Position numbers and translations under genes: made by a program
Source of the DNA: an uncultured Oscillospiraceae bacterium
GTDB taxonomy: Bacteria; Bacillota; Clostridia; Oscillospirales; Oscillospiraceae
Direction of reading: 5' to 3'
Assembly (NCBI GenBank): GCA_934622035.1
Contig: CAKTVG010000008.1
Coordinates: forward strand, 20,218 to 84,217
DNA: 64,000 nt
Notes under the pieces: generated by a model
Told to the model about the DNA's origin: nothing
Seen by the model: only the letters and a program-made list of their open reading frames with translations
Database searches by the model: none
In this document: piece after piece, positions 55,788 through 63,938 of the stretch
How the letters are laid out: the number at the start of each line of letters is the position of its first letter
Position numbering within the stretch: the stretch's first letter is position 1

Positions 55788-56861
55788 ATGGAATATGAAA
55801 CAGAACTCGTCCGGCAGCTATTAGCACCGGGGCAAATGCTGGATGTAAACGGAGTAACCGTGGAGTGTAAAGCCGTGCCGGATGGAGAGCCCCACTCTCT
55901 GGACCCTCGACAGCTCCGGTCAGAGCTTGCCATGCAGGCGGAAAACGCCGGCAGAAAAGGCCCGCCGCCTCCTTTGGCGGTTATCCGGGAACATATGGGC
56001 GGCTTCAATTACAATCTTTGCCGCAAAGAGATTTATACCCGGTACATTGAGGTGCTTACCTCCGTGGGTACGGTGCCGGTCTGGGGCTACTATCCCCGTC
56101 ACGGCCGGAAGGTTCGTCCCGGCCTGATCTATGTTCACGGCGGTGCCTTCTTCGGCGGAACACCGTTCACCACCGAGAATCCCTGCCGCCTGATCGCGGA
56201 AAAAGCGGATGCGGTGGTCTGGAATGTGGACTACGGTCTGGCTCCGGAGCACCCCTATCCCATTCCCTGTACTCAGATTTACGAGGTGATTTGCTGGCTC
56301 CATGACCACGCACAGGCGTTTGGCATGGATGCCGGGAGAATTGCCATTGCCGGGGACTCCGCAGGAGGCAACTTGTGCGCTGCCGCAGCCCAGATGGATC
56401 AGGACAGGGGGACAGGCTATGTGGCGGCCCAGGTGCTGCTGTACGCCAAGCTGACCTTTACCAATCAGGACTTGCCCGGCTATGCCAGAGACGAATCCGC
56501 CTTTGAAATTGTGGAGGAGCAGAAAGACCTACTGCCCGGTATGCTGCGCATCGGCTCCGACCGTTCCAATCAGGGGGATGCGGATGTGTATGTCCAAGGG
56601 AAATACGATCTGAAAACACCCTATATCAGCCCGGCCTTTGGTGATTGCAAAGGACTTCCCAGGACGCTTTTTATTCTGGCGGAATACGACGGCCTGCGCC
56701 TGGAGGGCGAGTTCTATGCCCAAAAGCTGCAGTCCGCTGGCGTTCCCGTCCGGGTTCTGCGGTACTGCGGCGTTTGCCATGGCTTCTTCGACGCGCTGGG
56801 AATCCTGCCCCAGTCTGAGGCGGCCGTCATCGAAATTTCTAACTATATCAATCAAATTTAA
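55788..56861 (+). CDS. HSL-family alpha/beta-hydrolase esterase
   Basis: 357 residues from ATG 55788 (GGAGG upstream). An N-terminal cap of about 100 residues precedes the hydrolase core. GLIYVHGGAFFGGTPFTTE is the HGG oxyanion motif, VDYGLAPEHPYP is typical of hormone-sensitive-lipase-like esterases, and IAIAGDSAGGNL is the nucleophile elbow (Ser near 187). AEYDGLRLEGEFYAQ and CGVCHGFFD hold the Asp and His. Cytoplasmic. Second of three consecutive esterases, each of a different subfamily. Confidence 0.9.
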   Translation: MEYETELVRQLLAPGQMLDVNGVTVECKAVPDGEPHSLDPRQLRSELAMQAENAGRKGPPPPLAVIREHMGGFNYNLCRKEIYTRYIEVLTSVGTVPVWGYYPRHGRKVRPGLIYVHGGAFFGGTPFTTENPCRLIAEKADAVVWNVDYGLAPEHPYPIPCTQIYEVICWLHDHAQAFGMDAGRIAIAGDSAGGNLCAAAAQMDQDRGTGYVAAQVLLYAKLTFTNQDLPGYARDESAFEIVEEQKDLLPGMLRIGSDRSNQGDADVYVQGKYDLKTPYISPAFGDCKGLPRTLFILAEYDGLRLEGEFYAQKLQSAGVPVRVLRYCGVCHGFFDALGILPQSEAAVIEISNYINQI

Positions 56862-56873
56862 GGAGGAAAGAAC

Positions 56874-58157
56874 ATGAAAAAACTGTTATCTCTGATTCTC
56901 ACAGCCTGTATGCTGCTGACCCTTGCTGCCTGTTCCGGCACTACCGGGGAGACTACTCCCTCTACCATCGGGACGGATGCGGCAACTTCCGACCCCGCAG
57001 GTACAACAGAAGCGTCCTTTACTTCCTATACCTATGTCTTTCAGGGCATGATGGGGGAAGAAACCGCCCAGATTGACCTGTATGATGACGGCACCTGCCG
57101 GTTCTTCCTACCCGGCAATCCGATGATTACCGATGTCTATGCCGGAACCTATACCCGGGAGGGAGATGTCGTTTCCATCCTGGGCCTGACCAATGTGGAC
57201 ACCAGCTCTTCCTACACCACTCCCGGCCTGTGGGACTGGATCGTGGATGGCAACGCTTCCATGACCGTAGATGACGCTGCCGGAACCTTCGTTCCTGCCG
57301 GCGGCGGTGACACCCCCGGAGAGACTGTGCCTTCCGAAACGGATGGCAATAAAAATATCTCCTATGCTTCCAATTCTGCCGCCCAGGTCTGCGATATCTA
57401 TGTTCCTGAAGATGCAGATCACTGCCCGGTGATCGTTCTGGTTCACGGCGGTGGCTTTATGTTCGGTGATCAGGGTATGTCCATCATTCAGCCTGTGATC
57501 GCGAAAGCGCTGGAGAAGGGCTACGCCGTTGTCAGCGTTGACTACCGTAAGGCTACTGAAGCTGTATTCCCTGCTGCTCTAGCTGATGTGAAAGCGGCTG
57601 TCCGCTTTGTGAAAGCCCACGCAATGGACTATGGGTGGAATCCCGAGAAGATCACTGTGTGGGGAGAGTCCGCCGGAGCCTACCTGTCCTTAATGACTGC
57701 GCTGACCCCGGATGTGCCGGAACTGAACGGCGATGTAACAGATTGCATCGATATTCCCAATGATGTGCAGGCTCTGGTCAGTTTTTATGCTCCCGTGGAG
57801 TTCTACACGCTGTATGAGGAAGCAGGTAAGCCAGACAGCACTGCCGGTTCCTTTGAGAGCAAATTCCTGGGGCAGGATATCCTGGCTGATAGGGAAACTA
57901 CCTATAAAACCTACTGGGAAACCTATGCAGACGAAATACCTACCGGCATTCAGGCATGGATTCAGGCAGGTGACGCTGATGCAAGAGTGCCTTGCACACA
58001 GTCTGTCCATTTTGCGGAGCGTTTGACCCGCTATATCGGTGAAGAAAATGTGGAGCACAGCCTGATTCCCGGCGCTGATCATGAGGATGCACTGTTTTAC
58101 ACTGATGAAAACCTGGACGCTGTTTTCGCATGGCTGGATGGCATTATGAAGGGATAA
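56874..58157 (+). CDS. surface lipoprotein esterase with N-terminal beta-domain
   Basis: 427 residues. Lipoprotein signal MKKLLSLILTACMLLTLAA-C (Cys 20). Residues about 60-145 are the beta-domain shared with the binding protein (YDDGTCRFFLPGNPMITDVY, TPGLWDWIVDGNA). From about 165 an alpha/beta hydrolase: VIVLVHGGGFMFGDQGM, TVWGESAGAYLSLMTA (Ser near 265) and GDADARVPC plus GADHEDALF for Asp and His. Membrane-anchored outside the cell, so it can cleave esters before or during capture by the binding protein. Followed after 2 nt by the GH3 gene. Confidence 0.9.
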   Translation: MKKLLSLILTACMLLTLAACSGTTGETTPSTIGTDAATSDPAGTTEASFTSYTYVFQGMMGEETAQIDLYDDGTCRFFLPGNPMITDVYAGTYTREGDVVSILGLTNVDTSSSYTTPGLWDWIVDGNASMTVDDAAGTFVPAGGGDTPGETVPSETDGNKNISYASNSAAQVCDIYVPEDADHCPVIVLVHGGGFMFGDQGMSIIQPVIAKALEKGYAVVSVDYRKATEAVFPAALADVKAAVRFVKAHAMDYGWNPEKITVWGESAGAYLSLMTALTPDVPELNGDVTDCIDIPNDVQALVSFYAPVEFYTLYEEAGKPDSTAGSFESKFLGQDILADRETTYKTYWETYADEIPTGIQAWIQAGDADARVPCTQSVHFAERLTRYIGEENVEHSLIPGADHEDALFYTDENLDAVFAWLDGIMKG

Positions 58158-58159
58158 CT

Positions 58160-59803
58160 ATGGTGGATGTGAGAAAAATGCCGTTTCTCCTGAATGAGGA
58201 GCAAGCTGCCTGGGTGAAATCTACCCGGGACAGCCTCTCCCTTACGGAGAAGGTCGGACAGTTATTCTGTATTATGGGCGGCGACTATGCACCCGATGTT
58301 CTGAAAGAGATGGTTGCCGCAGGCAAGATTGGCGGTATTCTTTTCCGTCCGGTGAAGCCCTGTGACGATGTCAAGGCGGATTACGCACCGCTGGACGCAG
58401 TGGCAAAGGTGCCCTTGCTGAAAGCAGCCAATCTGGAAGAGGGCGGCTCCGGTGGTATGTCCGACGGCACGCTCTTTGGTTGGCCTATGCTGACTGCTGC
58501 CACTGATGAACCTGAAATGGCTGCGAAATTCGGTAAGGTTTGTGGTACCCAAGGTGCCCTCGCTGGCATCAACTGGACATTCTCTCCGGTGTGCGATCTG
58601 GATCTAAATTATCGGAACCCTATCACCAATGTCCGTACTTTCGGGTCTGATACCCAGCGGGTCAAGGCTATGACCGAAAGCTATGTCAAAGCGGTACAGA
58701 GCTGCGGTGTTGCCGCTTGTGCCAAGCACTTCCCGGGTGATGGCGTTGATTACCGGGATCAGCATTTGCACCCCACTTACAACTCCCTTCATGCTGACAA
58801 GTGGTATGATTCCTACGGCAAGGTCTATGAAAATCTGATTGCAAACGGCTTGATGAGTGTGATGGTGGGACATATTGCACAGCCTTGCGTTGCAATGGAT
58901 GTAAATCCCACATTGTCTTTTGAGGAAGCCATGATGCCTGCGACGCTCAGCAAAACACTCCTAACAGATGTTCTGCGAGGGAAATATGGCTTCAATGGGG
59001 TCATCACCAGCGACGCCACCATTATGGGCGGCTACTGTCAGGCCATGGATCGGCGGAAAGCCATTCCGGCTTCCATCATGGCAGGCTGCGATATGCTGGT
59101 TTTCAACACGGACTTTGAAGAGGATTATGGCTATATGCTGGATGCGCTGAAGGATGGACGCCTGACTGAGGAGCGGCTGAATGAAGCTGTTACAAGAATC
59201 CTTGCTCTGAAAGCAAAATTCTGCCACAAGGTGGAAAACGATCCTGTTCCCGCTGCCAAGTGGCATGAAGAGGCCGCCGACAAGGCTATTACCCTGGTCA
59301 AGAACAAGCAGCCCGAGAAGCTGCCCATGACCCCTGAGCGCTATCCAAATATCCGTCTGGTAACCTTGGGCAAGGATGCTATGTTGGATGGCTCCGTTCA
59401 GACAATTACCAGAGAAATACTGGAGCAGAATGGATTCCAAGTGGAAATTTATGAGCCATATGCGGATGAGCTTCATGGCACTTCCAATTTATCAAAGGAT
59501 CGCCTCACTTTGTACATTGCGAACTACGAACAGGCCAGCAACCAGACTGCGGTGCGCATCAATTGGTGCCAAAAACACGCGCTGGATATGCCTCGGTTTG
59601 TGAATGAAGAAGTCAGTATATTTGTGTCGCTGGCGAATCCTTACCATTTGCAGGATGTCCCCAGAATCCGCACCCTTGTAAATGCTTACACAGCCACCCA
59701 AACTACAATACGTCTGGTGATTGAGAAGCTGATGGGTAAGTCAAAATTCAAAGGCATCAGTCCTGTGGATGCCTTCTGTGGTTTGCCGGATACGATATTG
59801 TGA
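58160..59803 (+). CDS. glycoside hydrolase family 3 protein (NagZ-like)
   Basis: 547 residues from ATG 58160. GH3 N-terminal barrel: LTEKVGQLFCIMGGDY, GGILFRPVKPC, and ACAKHFPGDGVDYRDQHLHPT (Lys189-His190, and Asp200-Gln-His202 matching the NagZ Asp-x-His dyad). The nucleophile region is GVITSDATIMGGYCQAMD (Asp285). A C-terminal domain of about 160 residues extends beyond single-domain NagZ. No signal peptide, so intracellular. NagZ-type GH3 enzymes act on N-acetyl-glucosaminides, but relatives use other beta-glycosides; here a phenolic glycoside is possible. Confidence 0.87.
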   Translation: MVDVRKMPFLLNEEQAAWVKSTRDSLSLTEKVGQLFCIMGGDYAPDVLKEMVAAGKIGGILFRPVKPCDDVKADYAPLDAVAKVPLLKAANLEEGGSGGMSDGTLFGWPMLTAATDEPEMAAKFGKVCGTQGALAGINWTFSPVCDLDLNYRNPITNVRTFGSDTQRVKAMTESYVKAVQSCGVAACAKHFPGDGVDYRDQHLHPTYNSLHADKWYDSYGKVYENLIANGLMSVMVGHIAQPCVAMDVNPTLSFEEAMMPATLSKTLLTDVLRGKYGFNGVITSDATIMGGYCQAMDRRKAIPASIMAGCDMLVFNTDFEEDYGYMLDALKDGRLTEERLNEAVTRILALKAKFCHKVENDPVPAAKWHEEAADKAITLVKNKQPEKLPMTPERYPNIRLVTLGKDAMLDGSVQTITREILEQNGFQVEIYEPYADELHGTSNLSKDRLTLYIANYEQASNQTAVRINWCQKHALDMPRFVNEEVSIFVSLANPYHLQDVPRIRTLVNAYTATQTTIRLVIEKLMGKSKFKGISPVDAFCGLPDTIL

Positions 59804-59811
59804 GGTAACAT

Positions 59812-61281
59812 ATGAATCATGTGAATGATTTGCGCAGCACCCTGGAGATTTTGCGCGAAATGCCGGGTCAACTGGTCGAAACCAATGTGGAGGTGAATCC
59901 GGCGGCGGAGCTGGCCGGAGTCTATCGCTATGTGGGGGCTGGGGGAACTGTCCAGCGTCCTACGAAGGTCAATGGCCCCGCCATGCTCTTCCATAACATC
60001 AATGGCCATCCTGATGCTTCCATTGCCATTGGCGTGCTGGGTAGCCGAAAACGGGTGGCTGCTCTGCTGGACTGCCCGCCTGAGGACTTGGGGAGGCTTT
60101 TGTGCCGATGCGCCGAAAATCCTATCGATCCTATCGTTGTGGAGGGAGAGGCGCCTTGCCAAGAAGTGGTGCATCTGGCGTCGGACGTGGATTTTGACTT
60201 GAATAAACTGATTCCCGCACCCACCAATACCCCAGTGGATGCAGGACCCTATATTACATTGGGAATGTGCTATGCCACGCATCCGGATACCGGAAAGTCC
60301 GACGTGACCATCCACCGAATGTGCATCCAAGGCAAGGACGAGCTGTCCATTTTTCTGCAGCCTGGCTCTCGGCACATCGGAGCTATGGCGGAGCGGGCCG
60401 CAGAGCTTGGAATTCCGCTGCCCATTTCTGTCTCCATCGGCGTTGATCCTGCTATTGAGGTGACATCCTGCTTTGAGCCGCCCACAACTCCCTTGGGCTT
60501 CGACGAGCTGTCCATTGCCGGGGCTTTGCGTGGAAAGCCTGTGGAATTGCACAGATGCGTCTCCATAAACGAAAACTGCATTGCCAATGCCGAATACGTG
60601 ATTGAGGGCGAAATTCAGCCGGGCATTAAGGTGGTGGAGGATCAGAATAGCCACACAGGTTTTGCCATGCCGGAATTTCCCGGCTACAATGGCGTGGCCA
60701 GCCACGAGTGCTGGCTCATCAAGGTCAAGGCGGTCACCCACCGGGAGCATCCCATTATGCAGACCTGCATCGGTCCCTCGGCAGAACATGTGTCTATGGC
60801 CGGTATTCCCACGGAAGCAAGCATTTATGGAATGCTGGAAAAAGCCATGCCGGGAAAGGTTCTCAATGTCCATGCCCATCCATCCGGGGGCGGTAAGTAC
60901 ATGGCGGTGCTGCAGGTTAGAAAAACTGTCCCAACCGACGAGGGAAAGCAGCGACAGGCGGCGTTGCTGGCATTTGCTGCCTTCCAGGAGCTGAAACATG
61001 TGATTTTGGTAGATGAGGATGTGGATATTTTCGATACCGATGATGTTCTGTGGGCGATGAATACCCGGTTCCAGGGAGATCGGGACATTATCACGATTCC
61101 CGGCGCCAGATGTCATCCCCTGGATCCAAGCGCCGGACCGGAGTATTCCCCCAGCATTGAAAACCGTGGAATTTCCTGCAAGACGATTTTTGACTGCACA
61201 GTACCTTTCCACCTAAAGGAGAGATTCAAGCGCGCGCAATTTCTGGAGGTGAACCCAGAAAAATGGTTGAAAAACGACTAA
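59812..61281 (+). CDS. UbiD-family decarboxylase (LpdC/VdcC-like)
   Basis: 489 residues, the length of gallate/protocatechuate decarboxylase LpdC. N-terminal MNHVNDLRSTLEILREMPGQLVETNVEVNPAAELAG is typical, followed by GPAMLFHNINGHPD, PTNTPVDAGPYITLGM and VTIHRMCIQGKDEL. The segment IEGEIQPG (about 264-271) carries an active-site Glu, and FPGYNGVASHE follows. It uses prenylated FMN made by the adjacent UbiX to remove CO2 from an aromatic acid. The stop overlaps ubiX by 19 nt. Ubiquinone synthesis is unlikely in an anaerobic Clostridium without other ubi genes. Confidence 0.92.
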   Translation: MNHVNDLRSTLEILREMPGQLVETNVEVNPAAELAGVYRYVGAGGTVQRPTKVNGPAMLFHNINGHPDASIAIGVLGSRKRVAALLDCPPEDLGRLLCRCAENPIDPIVVEGEAPCQEVVHLASDVDFDLNKLIPAPTNTPVDAGPYITLGMCYATHPDTGKSDVTIHRMCIQGKDELSIFLQPGSRHIGAMAERAAELGIPLPISVSIGVDPAIEVTSCFEPPTTPLGFDELSIAGALRGKPVELHRCVSINENCIANAEYVIEGEIQPGIKVVEDQNSHTGFAMPEFPGYNGVASHECWLIKVKAVTHREHPIMQTCIGPSAEHVSMAGIPTEASIYGMLEKAMPGKVLNVHAHPSGGGKYMAVLQVRKTVPTDEGKQRQAALLAFAAFQELKHVILVDEDVDIFDTDDVLWAMNTRFQGDRDIITIPGARCHPLDPSAGPEYSPSIENRGISCKTIFDCTVPFHLKERFKRAQFLEVNPEKWLKND

Positions 61282-61826
61282 TCGTGGGTGTCAGCGGAGC
61301 TTCCGGTGCACCGCTGGCGGTGGCATTGCTAAAGATACTGAAAGAAACGGACGTTCAGACTCATGCGGTCATTACTCATGGCGGCGAGCTGACCCTGAAA
61401 CAGGAGTGTGCCATGGAGAGCCTTACCGAATTTGCGGATGTGGTATATGACAACCGGGACATTGGTGCCGGCCCGGCTTCTGGCAGCTTCAAAACTATGG
61501 GTATGGTCGTGATTCCCTGCAGCATGAAAACCGTTGCCGGTATTCACAGCGGCTATTCTGACAATCTGCTGCTGCGGGCAGCGGATGTGACACTGAAGGA
61601 GCGGCGCAGGCTGGTGCTGGTAACAAGGGAGACTCCGTTCTCCACGATCCATCTTCGCAACCTCTATGAACTGAGTCAGATGGGGGCGGTGATCCTGCCG
61701 CCTATGCTCAGCTACTACCATCAACCGGAATCCATCGAGGAGATGACTCACCACATTGTGGGCAAGGTGCTGGATCAGTTTGATATTGAGATACCGAACT
61801 ACCGCCGCTGGGAGGGAATGGCATGA
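61263..61826 (+). CDS. UbiX-family flavin prenyltransferase (LpdB-like)
   Basis: 187 residues. FMN-binding start KRLIVGVSGASGAPLAVALL, then HAVITHGGELTLKQE, GPASGSFKTMGMVVIPCSMKTVAGIHSGYSDNLLLRAADVTLKERRRLVLVTRETPFSTIHLRNLYELSQMGAVILPPMLSYYHQP in pieces of the standard UbiX pattern. It builds prenylated FMN from FMN and dimethylallyl phosphate for UbiD. Translationally coupled on both sides (19-nt and 4-nt overlaps). Confidence 0.95.
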   Translation: MVEKRLIVGVSGASGAPLAVALLKILKETDVQTHAVITHGGELTLKQECAMESLTEFADVVYDNRDIGAGPASGSFKTMGMVVIPCSMKTVAGIHSGYSDNLLLRAADVTLKERRRLVLVTRETPFSTIHLRNLYELSQMGAVILPPMLSYYHQPESIEEMTHHIVGKVLDQFDIEIPNYRRWEGMA

Positions 61827-62155
61827 CTCTGGAGCGAACTGTGCTGGATTTTCCAATCCGGGTGGAAATCAAAAAGCTGAACGAAGGTTGGGATGTTGGC
61901 ATTTTTGGCGGATGCACGACACATGTGGGAGCTGTAAGCTTGGCTGCATCTGACGGAACAGTGGAGACGTTAGAGAGGCCCGGACATAAGGATGGTGTAA
62001 TCAGTGCCCAATGGGCTTCAGAGTTAGCGGTACAGCTGGATGACGTAGTCTGCGTTCGCTGCGGCATTCACTATGACAACGCAGAAAAAGCACAATTGAC
62101 AGCCATTGTAGATGCCTGCGAGGATCTACTCCGGAAGGCAAAGGAGAAGCTATGA
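61823..62155 (+). CDS. LpdD-like small protein of the UbiD/UbiX cluster
   Basis: 110 residues. The pattern GGCTTHVGAVSLAASDG, ERPGHKDGVIS, and CVRCGIHYDNAEKAQL fits the LpdD (prenylated-flavin chaperone-like) family, which accompanies LpdB and LpdC in gallate decarboxylase loci of Lactobacillus and Enterobacteria. VdcD of the vanillate/hydroxybenzoate system is shorter and different. It overlaps ubiX and the next gene by 4 nt each. Its role is probably to help load or stabilise the cofactor on UbiD; this is inferred from the family and order. Confidence 0.78.
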   Translation: MTLERTVLDFPIRVEIKKLNEGWDVGIFGGCTTHVGAVSLAASDGTVETLERPGHKDGVISAQWASELAVQLDDVVCVRCGIHYDNAEKAQLTAIVDACEDLLRKAKEKL

Positions 62156-62967
62156 TTACATTTGAACATGAAAAAATATCCCCAACTACCACCCGCATTC
62201 GGGCACCCGGCATGGAATTGATGTATTTGGTGGAGGGAACAGAAAGAGCCGCACTCATTGACACAGGCAGTGGCTTGGGCTTTTTGAGAGCCTATGTAGA
62301 GAAGCTGACAGACAAGCCAATCCTGGTCCTGCTGACCCATGGTCATGTAGATCATGCCATGGGAGCAGGAGAATTTGAAGAAGTTTATATGAACCATGCG
62401 GATGATTACATCTATATTCAGCACGCAGATATGGGCTTCCGCCGTGATGGCCTATTTTTGTGCTCGCAGAAGGTAGAGAAGTCGGAGATCATCCCGGCAA
62501 AGCCCTTGGCAACCATTCATCAAATGGCTGGGGGAGACAGCTTCGACCTGGGCGGTTTGCACATTGATATATACGATCTTCCTGGCCATACCCGAGGCAG
62601 CGTGGTGATGCTGATTCGGGAGGAACGGGCGCTTCTGCTGGGGGATGCGTGCAACTATTTGACGTTCCTCCACGAGCCCTATTCCACAACGGTCAAGGAA
62701 TATAAGGAAAACCTGGAATTGCTGAGACCACAGCTGGAAGGAAAGTTCGATGCTGTATATCTTTCCCATGGCCCCGGAGATGGAAACATTGGACTCATTG
62801 ACGGTGTGATCCAAGTCTGCGAGGATATTATGGCAGGTAAAACCGATGACGTGCCCTTTGGCTTTAAGGATTCTAAAGGCTTCTTGGCAAAGGCGGAGAT
62901 TCGACGAGATGTTCGAGTTGATGGCGGAATTGGCAACGTAATCTACAATAAGGAACGGATATTTTGA
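62152..62967 (+). CDS. metallo-beta-lactamase-fold hydrolase
   Basis: 271 residues. LVLLTHGHVDHAMGAGEF gives the HxHxDH zinc motif (about 62-70). DLPGHTRGSVVMLI and ALLLGDACNY supply the next His and the bridging Asp, and YLSHGPGDG the last His. Single domain, no signal peptide. Family members hydrolyse thioesters, lactones or phosphoesters; a lactone or thioester step in phenolic or sugar metabolism would suit the operon, but nothing in the sequence fixes it. Its TGA stop shares an A with the next ATG. Confidence 0.9.
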   Translation: MITFEHEKISPTTTRIRAPGMELMYLVEGTERAALIDTGSGLGFLRAYVEKLTDKPILVLLTHGHVDHAMGAGEFEEVYMNHADDYIYIQHADMGFRRDGLFLCSQKVEKSEIIPAKPLATIHQMAGGDSFDLGGLHIDIYDLPGHTRGSVVMLIREERALLLGDACNYLTFLHEPYSTTVKEYKENLELLRPQLEGKFDAVYLSHGPGDGNIGLIDGVIQVCEDIMAGKTDDVPFGFKDSKGFLAKAEIRRDVRVDGGIGNVIYNKERIF

Positions 62968-63596
62968 TGAAAGCAATTCTATTTGACTTGGACGGTGTCA
63001 TTGTGTCCACAGATGAGCAGCATTATCTTGGCTGGCAGGCTCTGGCGGACAAACTGGGGATTCCCTTCAGCCGGGAAGACAACAACCGCTTCCGTGGGGT
63101 CAGCCGTATGGCATGCATGGATATTTTGGAACAGATTGGCGGCAAACACTATTCCCGGGAGGAAAAAGAAGCCTATGCGGGTTGGAAGAACAATTACTAC
63201 CGAAATCTCTTAGGCCAGATGTCCCCTGCGGATTTGAACCCGGAGGTGAAAACCACACTGGACAAGCTTCGTGCCGATGGATTGAAACTGGCCATTGGTT
63301 CTTCCTCAAAAAACGCCAAATTCATTCTGGAACGCATCGGACTTGCAGATTTCTTTGACGCTGTCTCTGATGGAACCAACATTTTAAGATCCAAGCCGGA
63401 CCCCGAAGTGTTCCTGAAAGCGGCGGAATTTCTATGCTTAAAACCGGAGGAATGTCTGGTGGTTGAGGATGCGGTCTCCGGTGTAGACGCGGCTCATGCA
63501 GGCGGCATGAAAGCCGCAGCTGTGGGCGACGCCGCAGAAAAGCAATACGGTGACTATATTCTGGATCATTTTTCGGATTTGCTGAATGTTTTATAG
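62967..63596 (+). CDS. HAD hydrolase, beta-phosphoglucomutase-like
   Basis: 209 residues from ATG 62967. FDLDGVIVSTDEQHYLGWQAL is the beta-PGM-type motif I (DxD) and cap start. GVSRMACMDILEQIGG matches the cap-domain substrate loop of PgmB. LAIGSSSKNAKFILERIGL is motif II (Ser/Lys), SKPDPEVFLKA motif III and VVEDAVSGVDAAHAGGMKA motif IV. It interconverts beta-glucose 1-phosphate and glucose 6-phosphate, or dephosphorylates a sugar phosphate. Last gene of the operon; its presence argues that a sugar moiety of the imported compound is used. Confidence 0.9.
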   Translation: MKAILFDLDGVIVSTDEQHYLGWQALADKLGIPFSREDNNRFRGVSRMACMDILEQIGGKHYSREEKEAYAGWKNNYYRNLLGQMSPADLNPEVKTTLDKLRADGLKLAIGSSSKNAKFILERIGLADFFDAVSDGTNILRSKPDPEVFLKAAEFLCLKPEECLVVEDAVSGVDAAHAGGMKAAAVGDAAEKQYGDYILDHFSDLLNVL

Positions 63597-63767
63597 CTGT
63601 GTCCAAAGGAAGTTGATTCATAGAATACCAACATACAGTCCTTTGATGTGGTTGTAAAGACCTTTCTGCTGCTGAATCTGCGGAGAATTCCGTGCGCCTT
63701 TGAAATTCTGGACTGGCTACTCGGTTTCCTGTAGCCGCGCAAAAAACAGGTGATTATCCAGTTGACA
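63597..63767. other. non-coding gap at the right edge of the operon
   Basis: About 170 nt between the operon end and the recombinase remnant. No terminator of convincing strength and no gene were found. Confidence 0.4.
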
Positions 63768-63938
63768 TTATTTTAAGTTCAACACATTGCCCATAGTTTG
63801 AGCGGCTTCTTTTTGCGCTGCTGTTGTAACATGGGCGTAGGTGTCCAAGGTGAAGCCTGCGGAGAAGTGGCCGAGCATGCCGGATACGGTCTTGATGTCT
63901 ACACCGTTTTGCAGGGCCAGGGTGGCGAAGGTGTGCCC
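63768..63938 (-). pseudogene. C-terminal remnant of a tyrosine recombinase (Tn916/phage integrase type)
   Basis: On the minus strand an uninterrupted 56-residue segment begins GHTFATLALQNGVDIKTVS, continues GMLGHFSAGFTLDTYAHVT and ends GNVLNLK-stop at 63768. This is the catalytic box II region and tail of a tyrosine recombinase: RHTF (here G in place of Arg), the LGH motif and the catalytic Tyr in DTYAHVT. Immediately upstream in frame is a TAA codon and unrelated sequence, so the protein is truncated at this point. It marks past integration next to the accessory operon. The 62 nt to the window edge show nothing recognisable. Confidence 0.85.

Noticed and set aside
59812..61826. UbiD/UbiX as ubiquinone biosynthesis genes
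   Set aside because: No other quinone genes are nearby, and the LpdD-like gene and esterases point to hydroxyarylic acid decarboxylation.
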